Assembly: GCA_013398015.1 (NCBI GenBank)
Contig: VZRR01002859.1
Coordinates: 1,907,834 to 1,971,833 of the forward strand
Direction of reading: 5' to 3'
DNA: 64,000 nt
Source: Oreocharis arfaki
Taxonomy: Eukaryota; Chordata; Aves; Passeriformes; Paramythiidae
A program made the position numbers and the translations under genes. The notes beneath the pieces were generated by a model. It was not told where the DNA came from. It searched no databases and worked only from the letters and a program-made list of their open reading frames with translations. Of the stretch, positions 1 to 12,200 are shown piece by piece (within the stretch, counting starts at the first letter, position 1; the number at the start of each line of letters is the position of its first letter).

Positions 1-904
1 TAAAAAAGATTTTTAGACTAAGGGGTTTGTTTCAAAATAAAATGCTGAAATGTTCATTTTCTATGAGAAAGAGTATGAAATGCCCTTATCTTCTAAATGC
101 AAACGTAAGGAATGACCATTTATTTTCAGTTTGTATTGAATAAGCCCAGGTTGTCAGTTACCTAAATCTAAAAGCCTAGTACTTGATAAAGCTCTGTAGA
201 CCCTCTTCCAATATTTTTTTGTTACTCAGAAATTTAATTAAGATAAAGAAAGGTAATTTCATATCTCATCATTAATTAAAGATGCAATTTAAGAGGCTGG
301 TTCTAGCTTTGGGAGCTATGTGCCACATCTGTATCTGAAATAGGAGTATTATATATATAAATTCTTACTTCTAAGGAGTACTAGTCTTTATTTTAACTTT
401 GGAGTCTTACAGTATGTTAATATTCAGTGCTTAGGACATTTGCCAGCAGGGAACTAAAATCTGATGCAATTGTATATTTTCAGTATGAAAGAAAACTTAA
501 GCTTCACAGCCTTGTGGTGCATTCTTCTCACAAACTGCATGGGCCAGCCTGTCCTTGAACTGCATAGATGGTAAAACACAGATCTTGTCCTGCAAGGATT
601 TCAGTTCTTAACTGTAGACATCTGAAGTGGGTTGGTTTGAGACTAAGAGATAATGAGCATATTTGTGAAGTTTTCTGTATAAATAGGCGGTAGGTAGCTT
701 TTGAATTCTCTGCTTGCCACATGAATGCAAGGGCTGTTTGCCAAGGCAGGGTACTCATGTATTCTCTTTATGGGGTTAGTTAGCAGCTTGGACTAGAATG
801 ATTTAAGCATATGTTGTTTATACACTGAATTATTTTTCTGATTAAATGATTTTTTTTTTTCCCTGGGCGTAGAAGTACTTTACTGCTTAACAATAGGATG
901 TACT
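1..904. other. Upstream RIMS2 intron, 5' part
   Basis: AT-rich unique-looking sequence. I see no exon with usable splice sites and no RNA gene. It is taken to be intronic because exon 1 of this window begins in mid-codon, so RIMS2 coding sequence must lie further upstream. Confidence 0.6.
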
Positions 905-2425
905 ACATCTGTAACAGCAGCTCACCCGAGAGATTGTCCATGCAACCAGAGATCAGGTTAGGAAAGCTAAAGCCCTGATAGAGTTAAATCTGGCTGAGGA
1001 CATCAAGGGCGACAAGGAAAGTGGCTAAAGGTGTGTCAGTAATAAAAGGAAGACTAGAGAAAATGTGGGCCCTCTCCAGAAGGAAACAGGAGGCCTGATT
1101 ACCTGGGATATGGAGAAGGCTGAGGTACTGAATTACTTTTTCCCTCAGTCTTCACTGGCCAGTGCTCCAGCCACACTGCCCAGGCTGCCACAGGCAAAGG
1201 CAGGAACTGGGAGAATGAGAAGCTGCCCACTGCAGCAGGTCAGGTTTGAGACCATCTAAGGAACATGGAGGTGAACAAGTCCATGGGGCCTGAGGAGATG
1301 CATCTGCCGCTTCTGAGGAAACTGGTAGATGAAGTGGCTAAGCCACTATCCATCATATTTGTGAAGTTGTGGCAGTCTGGTGATGTTCCCACTGCCTGGA
1401 AAAGTGGAAACATAATGCTCATTTTTAAAAAGAGAAAAAAGGGTGATGTTGGGAACTTACAGGCCAGTCAGTCTGACCTTTGTGCCCAGCAAGGTCATAG
1501 AGCAGATAAACCTGGAAATTGTGCTATGGCACATGGAAAATAAGGAGGTGATTGGTGACAACTGACATGGCTTCACTAAAGGCAAATAATGCCTGACAGA
1601 TTTGCTTGCCTTCTACGATGAGGTTACAGCATAAAGGAAGAGTGACATCAGCTACCTGGACTTATGCAAAGAATTTGATGCTGTCCCATATGGCACCCTT
1701 GCCTCTAAACTGGAGAGACATGGATTTGAGCAATGGGCTCCAAGTACAGACTGGGTGGAGAATGGATTGAGAGCAGCCCAGAGGAGAAGGACTTGGGAGG
1801 TGTTTGTGGATGGAAAGCTCAACATGAGCTGGCAGCTTGTAGCTCAGAAAGCCAAATGCTTCCTGAGCTGCCTCAAAAGCCAGCAGGTTGAGGAAGGTGA
1901 TTCTGCCCCTCTGCTCCACTGCAGTGAGACATCACATGGAGTGCTGCATCCAGGTCTGCGCTCCCCACATGCGAATGACATGGACCTGCTGCAGTGAGTC
2001 CAGAGAAGGCTATGAAGATCGTCAGAGGATGGAAGCATCTCTCCTATGAAGACAGGCTGAGACAGTTGAGGTTGTTCATCCTGAAGAAGAGAAGGCTCTG
2101 GTGAGATCTTCTAGTAGCTCTTCACTACCTAAAGAAGGACTACAAAAAACCTGCAGAAGGACTTTTTACAAGAGATTATAGTTATAGGACACAGGAGAAT
2201 GGCTTCAAACTGAAAATAATATATTTAGATAAGATACTAGGAATAACTTCTTGACTGCGAATGTGGTGAGGTGCTGGAACAGATTGCCCAGAGAGGTTGT
2301 GGATGCCCTATCCCTGGCAGTGTTCAAAGCCAGGTTGGATGAGGCTTGGTCCAGTGAAAGGTGTGGTTGGAACTAAATGATTGTTAAGGTCCCTTCCAAC
2401 CCCAATCATTTTGTGATTCTATGGA
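905..2425 (+). mobile_element. Degenerate CR1-type LINE, internally deleted, intact 3' end
   Basis: Fragments of a CR1 reverse-transcriptase ORF read on the + strand: 'MGPEEMHLPLLRKLVDEV' and 'GDVPTAWKSGNIMLIFKK' near 1280-1440, then HGFTKGK-, AFYDEV- and YLD-like pieces near 1565-1680. The sequence then jumps near 1760-1790 to the later ORF region ('VFVDGKLNMSWQL'), so the catalytic palm with its YxDD motif is missing. 1985-2425 match the C-terminal ORF and 3' end, including the 'CCCTTCCAACCC' block and the final TGTGATTCTATG motif. Many in-frame stops and frameshifts show it is dead. CR1 copies are usually 5'-truncated, so the 5' edge at about 905 is approximate. It lies in sense orientation inside a RIMS2 intron. 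Confidence 0.9.
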
Positions 2426-5400
2426 TTAATTAGAGAGACGTAGTCTGACTATTCAGTTTGCAGAGTAATTTTAGATGTAGCCTCTGAAAAATATTTCTCT
2501 AAGTTTTTTAGTTAACTGATAGAACTGCTGAATTAATTAGTAGCTGCATGCTGCTAATGGTCAATTGAGTGCCTAACATGGACTGACTGAGTCTTATCAT
2601 TAGATTCTGCTTCTTGTCTTAAGTAACTGCTGCAAATCCAGTGCATGTGGATTTGAGCAAATCGCTGAAGCACATTCTTTGCTGAATGTCAGTAGTCTCT
2701 AAATACTGTCTGGATGGATTTGGGAAAACATCTTGGGGTATTTTATCTGCAGTATTCAAGACTCTTTGGAAATCGTCATGACTGTCCATACACAATAACA
2801 GACCCTCTCAAATTTTGTGCTTGTTTTGTCTTTGCAAGAGAGACAAGGCTGTTGTTTCCAGCACTTCTCAGCTTTTCAGGATCTCACTTGAAATCACAGT
2901 ACCCTAACATTAGCTTTTGGTATGGATAGTGCTGCTGAAGACAAAGTATTTTTGAGAAAATGGATTTTTGGTGGTATGAGTTTAGCTTTATCTTGAAAAC
3001 ATACATATGGCAGATATAAAAACAATAAGAATTTATTAAGAGTTTTACTTCCCATCTGGAATTTTGATTGAAGGCTGCAAAAGACTTCTCATGGAAAAAG
3101 CTCAACACAGTTGTGTCTTGTGATTTATTATTGTATTCATGTGTGCCCAAGAGTGAAGTAATTGAGCAGCCCCATGTTAATAGGAAAAACACTTCATTGC
3201 TGTCAGGATACAACTTTTGAATTATTCCCCTAGGAAAAAAGATTTTGCAAATACATACTCTGTTTCGCTCAGTTGGTCTTAAGGAAGTCATACATTAAAA
3301 CTACAAATGGATTTTTAATAATATGTTTTAGAAATACATCAGTAATGTACAAAAAATAATGATACAGTATATGTATATTTTCATAGGGGTTTATTATTTT
3401 TAAGTTGTTCATGTTTTTAAAGAATGGTTTAAAAAGTATTTAAAAGCAGTTTAGACCTGTAAAGCAATTACTTGCTCTTTCTGAAAGTAGGTTCTTCCTC
3501 TCTATAATGTCTTAAATTTTTCGTATTTTACTAGTTATTTTAAATTCCTTTTACTAGTGGAAAGTGTTCTCTGTGGGTAGGGATTTTCGTTTTCAGTTTT
3601 GGTGGGTGTTTTTTGGAGCATACCTGAAATGCTGAAGCTGTGCTCTTAGTAAGTTTTTGCACGTTATTTACCGATTCCTGGATCTCTATAATGCTAGTGC
3701 AGTGAAGTTGTTTTGTGCAATTGAACAAACAGTGAGTTTGGGAGTATGGCAAGAATGGCATCAATAGGCATTAGTCAAAGAAGCAGCAATTGCATAGGAT
3801 GATCAAGGAGAAATTATTTTTAAAGATATAACAGAGTACTGAACTGCAGGTGTCCCTAGTGTCAGTGTTGCTAGCATAAAGTATTTCTTAAGCCCATTTG
3901 GAATGTTTCTTCATTTGTGTCTTAACTTTTATGTTCTATTTGATGAGTGTTATGAATAGACTAACTGACATTTTCCATTGTATGACCTTTTTTATAGTTG
4001 TAAATTCTCCCAGAAGTTTGTGTCCCAGTGGTCTGTATCATGCTGAATTTTAATGGAAATTTTAAAATTAAGTCCTTTTTTAAGAATGTGTGCTAGTCTC
4101 TCTCGAATTCATGCATTTTTATGTTTTGAAAATATTCACCGAATTGTAGACTTACCACTTTCAGTACCTTCCAGTCAAGATGTTTGATTTGATAGCTGGC
4201 TTTACAGCTTCTGAGCATATAATTCGTGTTCCAGCTCATTAGAGCTGCATTTGCAGTGCAGTTCCTGCCCTTGGCTTCGGAGAGCAGAGGGTGAGAAAAT
4301 TTGTGTCATGGCCAACTGCTGTGGGCATAGCCGATGGCTTGGAATTTAGCAAAGCATGGGACAGACAGAAGGGGGGAAAGGCACAGACACCTAAAGGTTT
4401 AGGCGTGGGAAGGAGAGTGCAGGAATGTAGCTTGGTATCAAAGGATTTGAGGTTAAGAGGGGATTAAAATACAGGACCTTAAGAAAGGACAACAAAGCCA
4501 GAAGCAGACAGAAGATGGACAACAGAAAAAAATGAGCACAGAAGAAAAGGCAGCAAAGGGTAGGTAGATGGTGAGAAAAGGAAAATAAGCAGGTTAGCCG
4601 AGACAGAAGATGTATGAGAGGATCTTGCTACAGCAGGAGCTTGGTGGAGAAGGATGCTAGGTGCATGAATTAAATGGTTATGGATATGCAGTAACCAGGT
4701 GGAAGACCAGCAAGGAAACTGGGAGCAAGAAGCTGAGTCTAGGAAGAAAGACAGGAAAAGAAGGCAGGGAACAATGGAGATGAGCAGAAATGCTTTTGAG
4801 AACTTGGATACCTTCGTCTGCATGCTGGAGCTGACATTTATTCCCTTCCCTTTCCTCTATTGCTGAGGAAATAGCTGTGAAAGAAGAAGACAAAGTATGT
4901 CATGTTTTGTTGGTGGTAGGCCAGCCCATACAGCAGAGATTTTTGTTGTTACTGATTTTTGGTGTTACTGTTGAGTCCATTACTGAAAGTTGGAGAGCTC
5001 TGTACCATAGATTTGAGTTTATTGCCAGCACTGCAGGTGTCAGTGGAATTTGTGGGTTTGTTGTTGTTCTTGTTGTGATTCTGGAGTTTATAAAGGCACA
5101 AGGAAGGATGCTAAAAATGAAACCGAAAGATCTTTAATGTGATTTAATGTGTTTTCCAGGCTTGCAGAACTGCAGTAGCTAATGAAACCACAAACTGCCT
5201 CATGTGGTTTTTCACATGATAGCAATATGCTGTTTAAAGATAAACTTGTACATATTATCATGTAGATGGTAAGCTATTAAAGAATTTATGAGTTGCAGAG
5301 AATGGTACAACTTGTATTTCATATTCGGCATCTAAATATTTGTAGAGAAAGAATAAAAAAGAATTTCTTCCTGTAAAGGTATCTTTTTTTCCCTTGCATG

Positions 5401-6186
5401 CTTTGTTTGGGATTCTATCAGATCACTACTCTTTCTAGAACACAGGCATCTAAAAACAGTATTATAGAGATCTGTTTTATAGAGTAAGATATTGAAGATG
5501 TATTGCCTGAAGTGCCCTCCTTGTCCTGATAGGCTGATGGCTTCCAGACCACTGTAATTCATAGGCTTAATCTTGATGTACACAGCATATAAGTTTGTCC
5601 CAAGTGAAAGAGAAGATTGCAGCCTTGTACCTGCTGTTGGTACTATTTGCTGTATTTGTGTGGCTGTTCTCTCTGGTGCTGTTACCAGCTCCTGTGCCTC
5701 TCTGTCTATATGGTACCTGTTGTCACAGCATTGATCTTCGCAGATTCTAGAGCGTGGTTGACTTTTCTGTCCTTAAGTATAGCTAAGTGCTTATTTTGTG
5801 GAGTATTCCCTCTCGTATCGTCATTAGCTGTAGTCCTGTGTGTTTATTATGGAGATGGTGGGGAGGAGGAGAGCTGTGAATGTGGTGCTTTGCAGTCCAT
5901 TCTTGGACTGGGCAAAGGTCAAAATAGACAGTGTACACAACCAATTCTAAGGTGCAATTCATGAAAAAGCAGAGGTCCAAATGAATCTATTATTTTAGCG
6001 ATTTCGTTTTTGTAATGATAGACCATATTGTTTTCAAATTGAGATATTGATTTGAATCATAATAAAGGTTTTGTATTTGCTTCATCAAACTATTGCACTT
6101 TAAAATTCATGCGTGCAGAAGTAATCATTCATACATCTTTCTCTGTTTGAGAGATTACACATTTCTTTCTATTCGTATTCTTCCAG
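2426..6186. other. Upstream RIMS2 intron, 3' part
   Basis: Mostly AT-rich. A purine-rich stretch without visible repeat unit lies at about 4350-4800. The open frames here are short, lack family signatures and are not flanked by matching splice sites. The last bases (about 6165-6186) form the pyrimidine-rich acceptor of exon 1. Confidence 0.6.
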
Positions 6187-6254
6187 GTGACTTGGATTAT
6201 TACTGGCTGGATCCTGCCACGTGGCACAGCAGGGAGACGTCCCCTATTAGCTCG
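6187..6254 (+). CDS. RIMS2: RIMS2 exon 1 of window: lead-in to the PDZ domain
   Basis: 68 nt; acceptor ttccag|gtg, donor TCG|GTAAGA. The first two bases complete a codon begun in the previous exon (A|GT would give the Ser expected in RIM2), then comes DLDYYWLDPATWHSRETSPISS-type sequence, which precedes the PDZ domain in RIM proteins. It ends on a codon boundary (phase 0). Confidence 0.95.
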
Positions 6255-9200
6255 GTAAGAAATAGAAAAATAGGGGTTCGTAAGTATGAGTTAAAATGTT
6301 TGTTAATTATTTCAGTTCAGCACAGATATTTGGCTGTAAAAAATATTCTACGCAAATAATAAAAAAAATTTGTTTTAGAGGGCCATGGAAATGGAAATCA
6401 GAAAGAAAGTTTTATCAAAATGCGTATTTGTAACATTGCCTGAATTTTAACTTGAATTTAATTCCTTTATAGACTTGACACCTAATTTCACTATGAATCA
6501 CAAAAAAAGCAGTTGTGAGTGTGATGCTGCTCTGTGATGCTGCTCTGGGAAAGACTAGTGTTTTTTTTAAGACTTGGAGTTGGAAAGTATCATTTTGCTT
6601 TTATTATATAATGAACCCTCATATGGTAGACCTGCATAACACATATTATTCTAAAAACCAGAATTTCTGAATCCACTTTTCAGAGTCATATAATTTAAAA
6701 GTAAGTATTTAATTTTATTACCTAAGGTGTGTTTAAAATGTTTAACTGTACTGAAGTATGAAATGTATTATAATTCTATCTGTAGACTTAATGCTGAGAT
6801 TTTCTTACAAGAGGCATAAATGTTTAATGTAGGCAGGGTCCCACAGATACAATAATAGAAAGGTCAGGTGCAATATGTAACACATGTGAAGGATGTTTTA
6901 CATCCTTCCATGTGTGTACTGTGACATGATGATGCAGTAATTTTATTGGTTTATACATGTGCATTGAAATGCTGGAAGATGGTCACACTCCTTTAATTCC
7001 ACTGCTTGTTTTTCAACAGCATCCTGTAACGTGGCAGCCTTCCAAAGAGGGAGATCGCTTAATTGGGCGTGTTATTCTTAACAAGAGAACAACCATGCCA
7101 AAAGAATCAGGTGCATTACTGGGGCTAAAAGTAAGTATTACATGATTTACGGGCTAAATGGAAGGAAGTTCCACTGACCTTAGACACAGAGGTCTAACAC
7201 ATTAAATCAGAGGACTCTCCAATCATGTGATCTTTCGATAAAAAATGTATTCTCCTCTTCTACTAAATTTTGAAAGTTATACAGATAAATTATGACTATA
7301 AATACATTTACTCCTTCTATACAGTCTTCTGTCATCCATGACAGAGGGGCTGAACTGTTTTGATTAAAAAGGGTATGTGTATTCAGCTTCCTGTCTGCAA
7401 GATAAATACTGCACATGGCAATGCACTAATGGAGTACTGCCTTTTCTAGCCCTACTGTTTGCAATTCAGTCAAGTAATTTATTTTATAATCCACATACAT
7501 AAATGTCATTTGGATGTAAATGCTTACAAGGTCAGTGTTTGAAAGCCACACAGCCATTTGCAAACAGAAATTTTGTAGAAAGAAACTAAATATTTATGCA
7601 AAAATTTGCAAAAAATCCTCTTAGATCATAGTAGAGGTTATATTAAATGTAATTCCTGTCAATCCAGCACCCCAAAATTGAGGTATTGGCAACACTGCCC
7701 AATTGATTTGCATCCCTAATTTAGATTTGTAGCAGACTTTTAGGTTCATGTGTCAGAACACATGAAAGAGAGTGCCAGAACAGTTGCCCCCAAACGAGTG
7801 CTGTTTCTGAAGCTAGCGAGGAATACAGTGTACCAGTTCAAGCATTTCTCTCTCCATGTATATTTTTAAATCCATAGAGCAACAAAGATGACTGAAAGAA
7901 TTTAATTTGGGTGTCCTTCCTTCTCCACTGAGAACAACAGAAGCAATGCAAAATCTGAAATATTCCCACCTTGAAGTGAGATAGTGTGGCATGGTAATAC
8001 AAAAGATGAAAACAGCTTCACTCTACTGAATGTTTAGTAGTCTATAGCACAAAGCTGATCTTTGCTGCCAGCAAACAATTCTATTTGAATATGTGAGAAA
8101 AAAAGGTTGGTCCTAGTAGGAAATGTACATTGTAGAATTGTGGAGTTTCTCTTTGATTTTTCAAGTTTCAGTTGTACGTAGTATGAACTAAGGCCCTCAC
8201 TGATAAATTTTACACATTATGTGACAATATTGTTGGCAGATAGGCTTCTGGATCTTTTTTGGTATTAGAATTCCTGCTAGTTTTTGTGATTGCAACATGG
8301 GGAACTAATCTCTGATGAACCATCATTCTACTGTTTCATTTTATTATAAAACTCCTCCAGGATATTCCTGACCAACCCCCAAACCCCTCACCTGAAATTT
8401 GAGAGTAAGACAGTTAAAGAGAATAGCAAGTTAGCAAGACTACATTTTCTTTGTATTTTATTTAAAATCTGATCTCTTGGGGGCACTTGGTTTTTTTCTG
8501 ATGTTTCTGATCTCTGTAGCATGGAGTCATATTCAAAAACAGATCTCTTCAGTTTGATTCATTCTGTGTCAGCTTTACGTCTTTAAGCGTCTCTAAAACC
8601 CAAATTGACAATAGGCTTGCCTATGCTGATTTCAGGTGTAATTTTAAAAATAATGTGAAAACTGATTAGTCTATATATTTATGCTTAATGTGATGTCTGG
8701 TTTGTGGCTTGGAGACTCACAAATTTGTGATTAACCAGGTTGTTGGAGGAAAAATGACAGAATTAGGACGACTCGGTGCCTTCATTACCAAAGTGAAGAA
8801 AGGTAGCTTGGCTGATGTGGTGGGGCATCTCAGAGCAGGTACATCAATCAGTTGCATATACAATCTACTGTCTTTTAGTAATGGCCTATTGAATGCAACC
8901 TTTAATTTGTACTAACATTTGTCATGTTGAATTTTTAATTTTTTTCTGAACAGAACAATACTGTAATGTTGATATGAAATGCTATGGTTGACTACATTTC
9001 TAATTTGTTATGAGCTCCAATTGCTTGGATGTATGAGCAAAACAAAAGACACTCCTGAGGAATGCTGGTACCAGGACTGAGTCATACTGGTAAATTTTTG
9101 TTTGCTAGCTCGGGAGCTGCTTATTAAACTCCACAGAAGCAATGCAAACATTTTTTTAAAAACTGAATGTGGCGAACAAAACTCACGTCACTAAAGGATG

Positions 9201-12200
9201 ATACACTGCATATATAGTGGGTTTTGTTAGTGTTCCTTCAGTGTTAATTGTTACAAATGAAAAGGGAAAACAAGCCAAGAAAATGGTCCTAAAACATTTC
9301 ATTTCTATTAGATGTATATGTTGCACTTACAAATAAATGTCTGTGCTAATGCTGTTTTTCAAGCTTCTAAATGAATTGAGAATTATGGGCAGCATTTGGT
9401 TTTCAAAGTCGCTTCTTAATGGTTTGTATTTTTACCATAGCTCTATGAAACTACTTTTGAAGTGTTGTCTTAGCAAACCAAAGTACCTGTGTAGTGCCTT
9501 AACGAACCCAGAAGCTCCAATGCCAATGTGTATGGCTTTAGGATAATTGTGTGAAGCAGATAGTAATAAAGAAGTAGAAAGGATGATGAGTCTCTAACAA
9601 TATTCTATTTTTTTTTGAATTTTTAATTTTTTTCTATCTCACCAAATCAATATACATGGGGTTGATAGCACCAGCTATTATAGATTTTAAATTAAGATTA
9701 TAATTACAGAAAATAAATTTGTCTCCACTAATCCTAAACTGTTTGAGCTAGAATCCTAATTTTCTATTCCTGGTCTAGGTTTGTTTGAGGTTTTTAAATG
9801 AAAGCTACTTTTAATTTCTAAAAGTAGTTTTAGAGACAAAATTATTTCCCAGAAAAAATACGTTGTTTTGCTTGTTTCCAATGAATGAAAGTCTGTTCAT
9901 ACTATTGTATGGGACTAGAACACACAAAAAAGGCATGGGTGAGTCCTTGCTTTTAGCAAAAACCACTTTTGTCCTCATAAAAAGTGTCCAATAGTTGTGT
10001 AGTTGATAAAACTTTGAGTAATTGTACAAACTTCATTGTTAGTAATGGCAAATATGGAGTCTTCCGTGAGGAAAAGGACATCCCTGTGCAAGAGTAAGCA
10101 CTGGGAGCCAAGCAGCTAGAAAGCAGCTTGGCAGGAAGGTGTCTGAAGGTTTCAGTACAGCTCTTTCATGATTTTAAATTATTTTTATGTTGCTTGATGA
10201 TATTAATTTCGTTCTTTGTAAAAGAATATGAAAGTGAGATAAACTTCTCTTTAAATTAAAGGGGATGAAGTTCTAGAATGGAATGGCAAACCCTTGCCTG
10301 GAGCTACAAATGAAGAAGTTTACAACATTATTTTAGAATCAAAATCAGAACCTCAAGTTGAAATTATTGTTTCAAGGCCTATTGGGTAAGGCTAAAGACT
10401 TGCTTCTTAAGCATAGCTATTACTTCTGCTGATGGGAATTTTAAAGGGATTATTTGTGAGTTAATTTTTTTTATCGCTTAATAATGGGATACGATTCACT
10501 TTCTGTTACTAACAGTCTGTATAGTCTGTTTTCTTCACTACCATTTACGATGTTGTGCCTTTGCAGTGATGTATATGTATAAGCATAAATGTTGTTTTCT
10601 GTGTGGTCAAAGTACTATAAAGGTTTTGGCCAGGTGGCAAAGGAAAATTGGTGGATTAGGTACATCTGTGCATGAGAAACGTCTGGTTTTCAGGCTTTCG
10701 GCCTACTAGATCTGAATAACTTACAAAAGTCTTCACGAGTGGAGGAAAGCATTGCAGGATTCTAATAAGCCAATGCTCATAGGATTTTAAACAGGCCTTC
10801 TCTAAAGAGCTAAAAAAGGAAACACAAAACTCGTGATTGAAAAGACTGTATTTACCCGTAAATGATTGTTATCCAAGTCAAAAAGTTTAATCAAAACTTA
10901 GCATTAATGTGTTATATTTCTGGTCTCTATTTTTATTTATTATGAACCCAGGTTTGGGGTTTTGTGACAACAATTCTTGTATTCTCAGTTTCCCAAATAA
11001 ACCTTAGAAGGAAAATAAAATCTGTTCAAGTTGATAAAATTAGGGGCATTGGCGCTGCATTATTCATAGTAGTTTTAGTGATATTGGGAATGTTTTGAGC
11101 TAACTCTGACATCACTGAATATGAATCATTTATTGTAAATTCACATTTACCTTATGAAACAGAGTCACATGATTAACCATAAAAAGTGATTCTTTTGAAT
11201 TTTCTGTTTTCATCGTAGTTATAATTTTTGCTTGTCTGAAATATGATACTTCTTCAGTTTTAGAAACAAAAAACTATTCATTTTCTTTGTGACTAAAATA
11301 TTCTTCTTTTACATTGTGATTATTGATTTTGTCTGTACTGTGTGAGTGTAGCTATATTTTGCAAATAAGTTTTGCCTTTTTAATGGCAATCTCTATTAAA
11401 ACTACTTAAATAAAATTGACCTTAATAGGTAATTCCACCCATCGGTTTGACCTCTTAATGGAAAATGAAAGTTTGATATAATAATAGTGGCTGTTAAATG
11501 CTAAAATTACCATACGACAAGGACTGGGGGGGAGTAGAAGCTTTATTTTGCATTTTTTGAGTCAGATAAATTAGGAGATGTTCTTTAAAGAAAATTTCAA
11601 ATTCAATCATACATCTTCCTTATTAGAAATAACATGCCTTAAGGAGATTTTGGAAGTCTAGTGTTTATATTTGAATCTGCAAAAAAGAAATATGTTGATA
11701 CTGGACACGACTTGGACTCCACATCTCAGTTGGAGGTGGATTTGTACAACTCTACAACTGATGTGAGAGGAAAGTGCTCAACGGAACAACGGAATTTAGA
11801 TATATTTATTGATGTCAATATAATTGCAAATGTTGTGTGCCCTTAAACTTCTAAGGTATTTTCAGTATTAAACCAAAAATATTCTTTTAGTTTACAAATT
11901 TGATAAATCTATTAGTTTAGAAAAATTGAGTGCAAGGTAACTGCATTCCAGTGACACATTCCTGAAGAAAAACTCAGAAAATACCACCCTTTTTTTGAAG
12001 TGTTTTTGAAGTCAAAGAATGTTCCTGAATCTGAGCAGTGGCTTTTACACTAGAATAGTGCACCCAGAAATAGTACCAATAAAATGTAAAGTTTTGCTTT
12101 GGATGACCCATGCATATTTTTTCAATACATAGGCAAAAATAGAGCACATCAGATTGTGTTTAGTTTTTGAGATAAATGGAGTATTGTTATGGAGGTTTTT

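Larger units (their letters stand above)
6255..7019. other. RIMS2 intron 1
   Basis: Phase 0, 765 bp, GTAAGA...CAG. It holds a two-copy 13-mer tandem at 6521-6547 and a short hairpin at 6880-6915 (separate entries). I see nothing else. Confidence 0.85.

Noticed and set aside
4877..5137. 86-residue open frame with hydrophobic stretches, resembling a membrane protein
   Set aside because: No splice or promoter context and no recognisable family. The hydrophobicity comes from T-rich codons in AT-rich intron sequence.
6880..6915. Hairpin as a possible microRNA precursor
   Set aside because: The stem is only about 15 bp with a 5-nt loop, far below the roughly 22-33-bp stem of a precursor.
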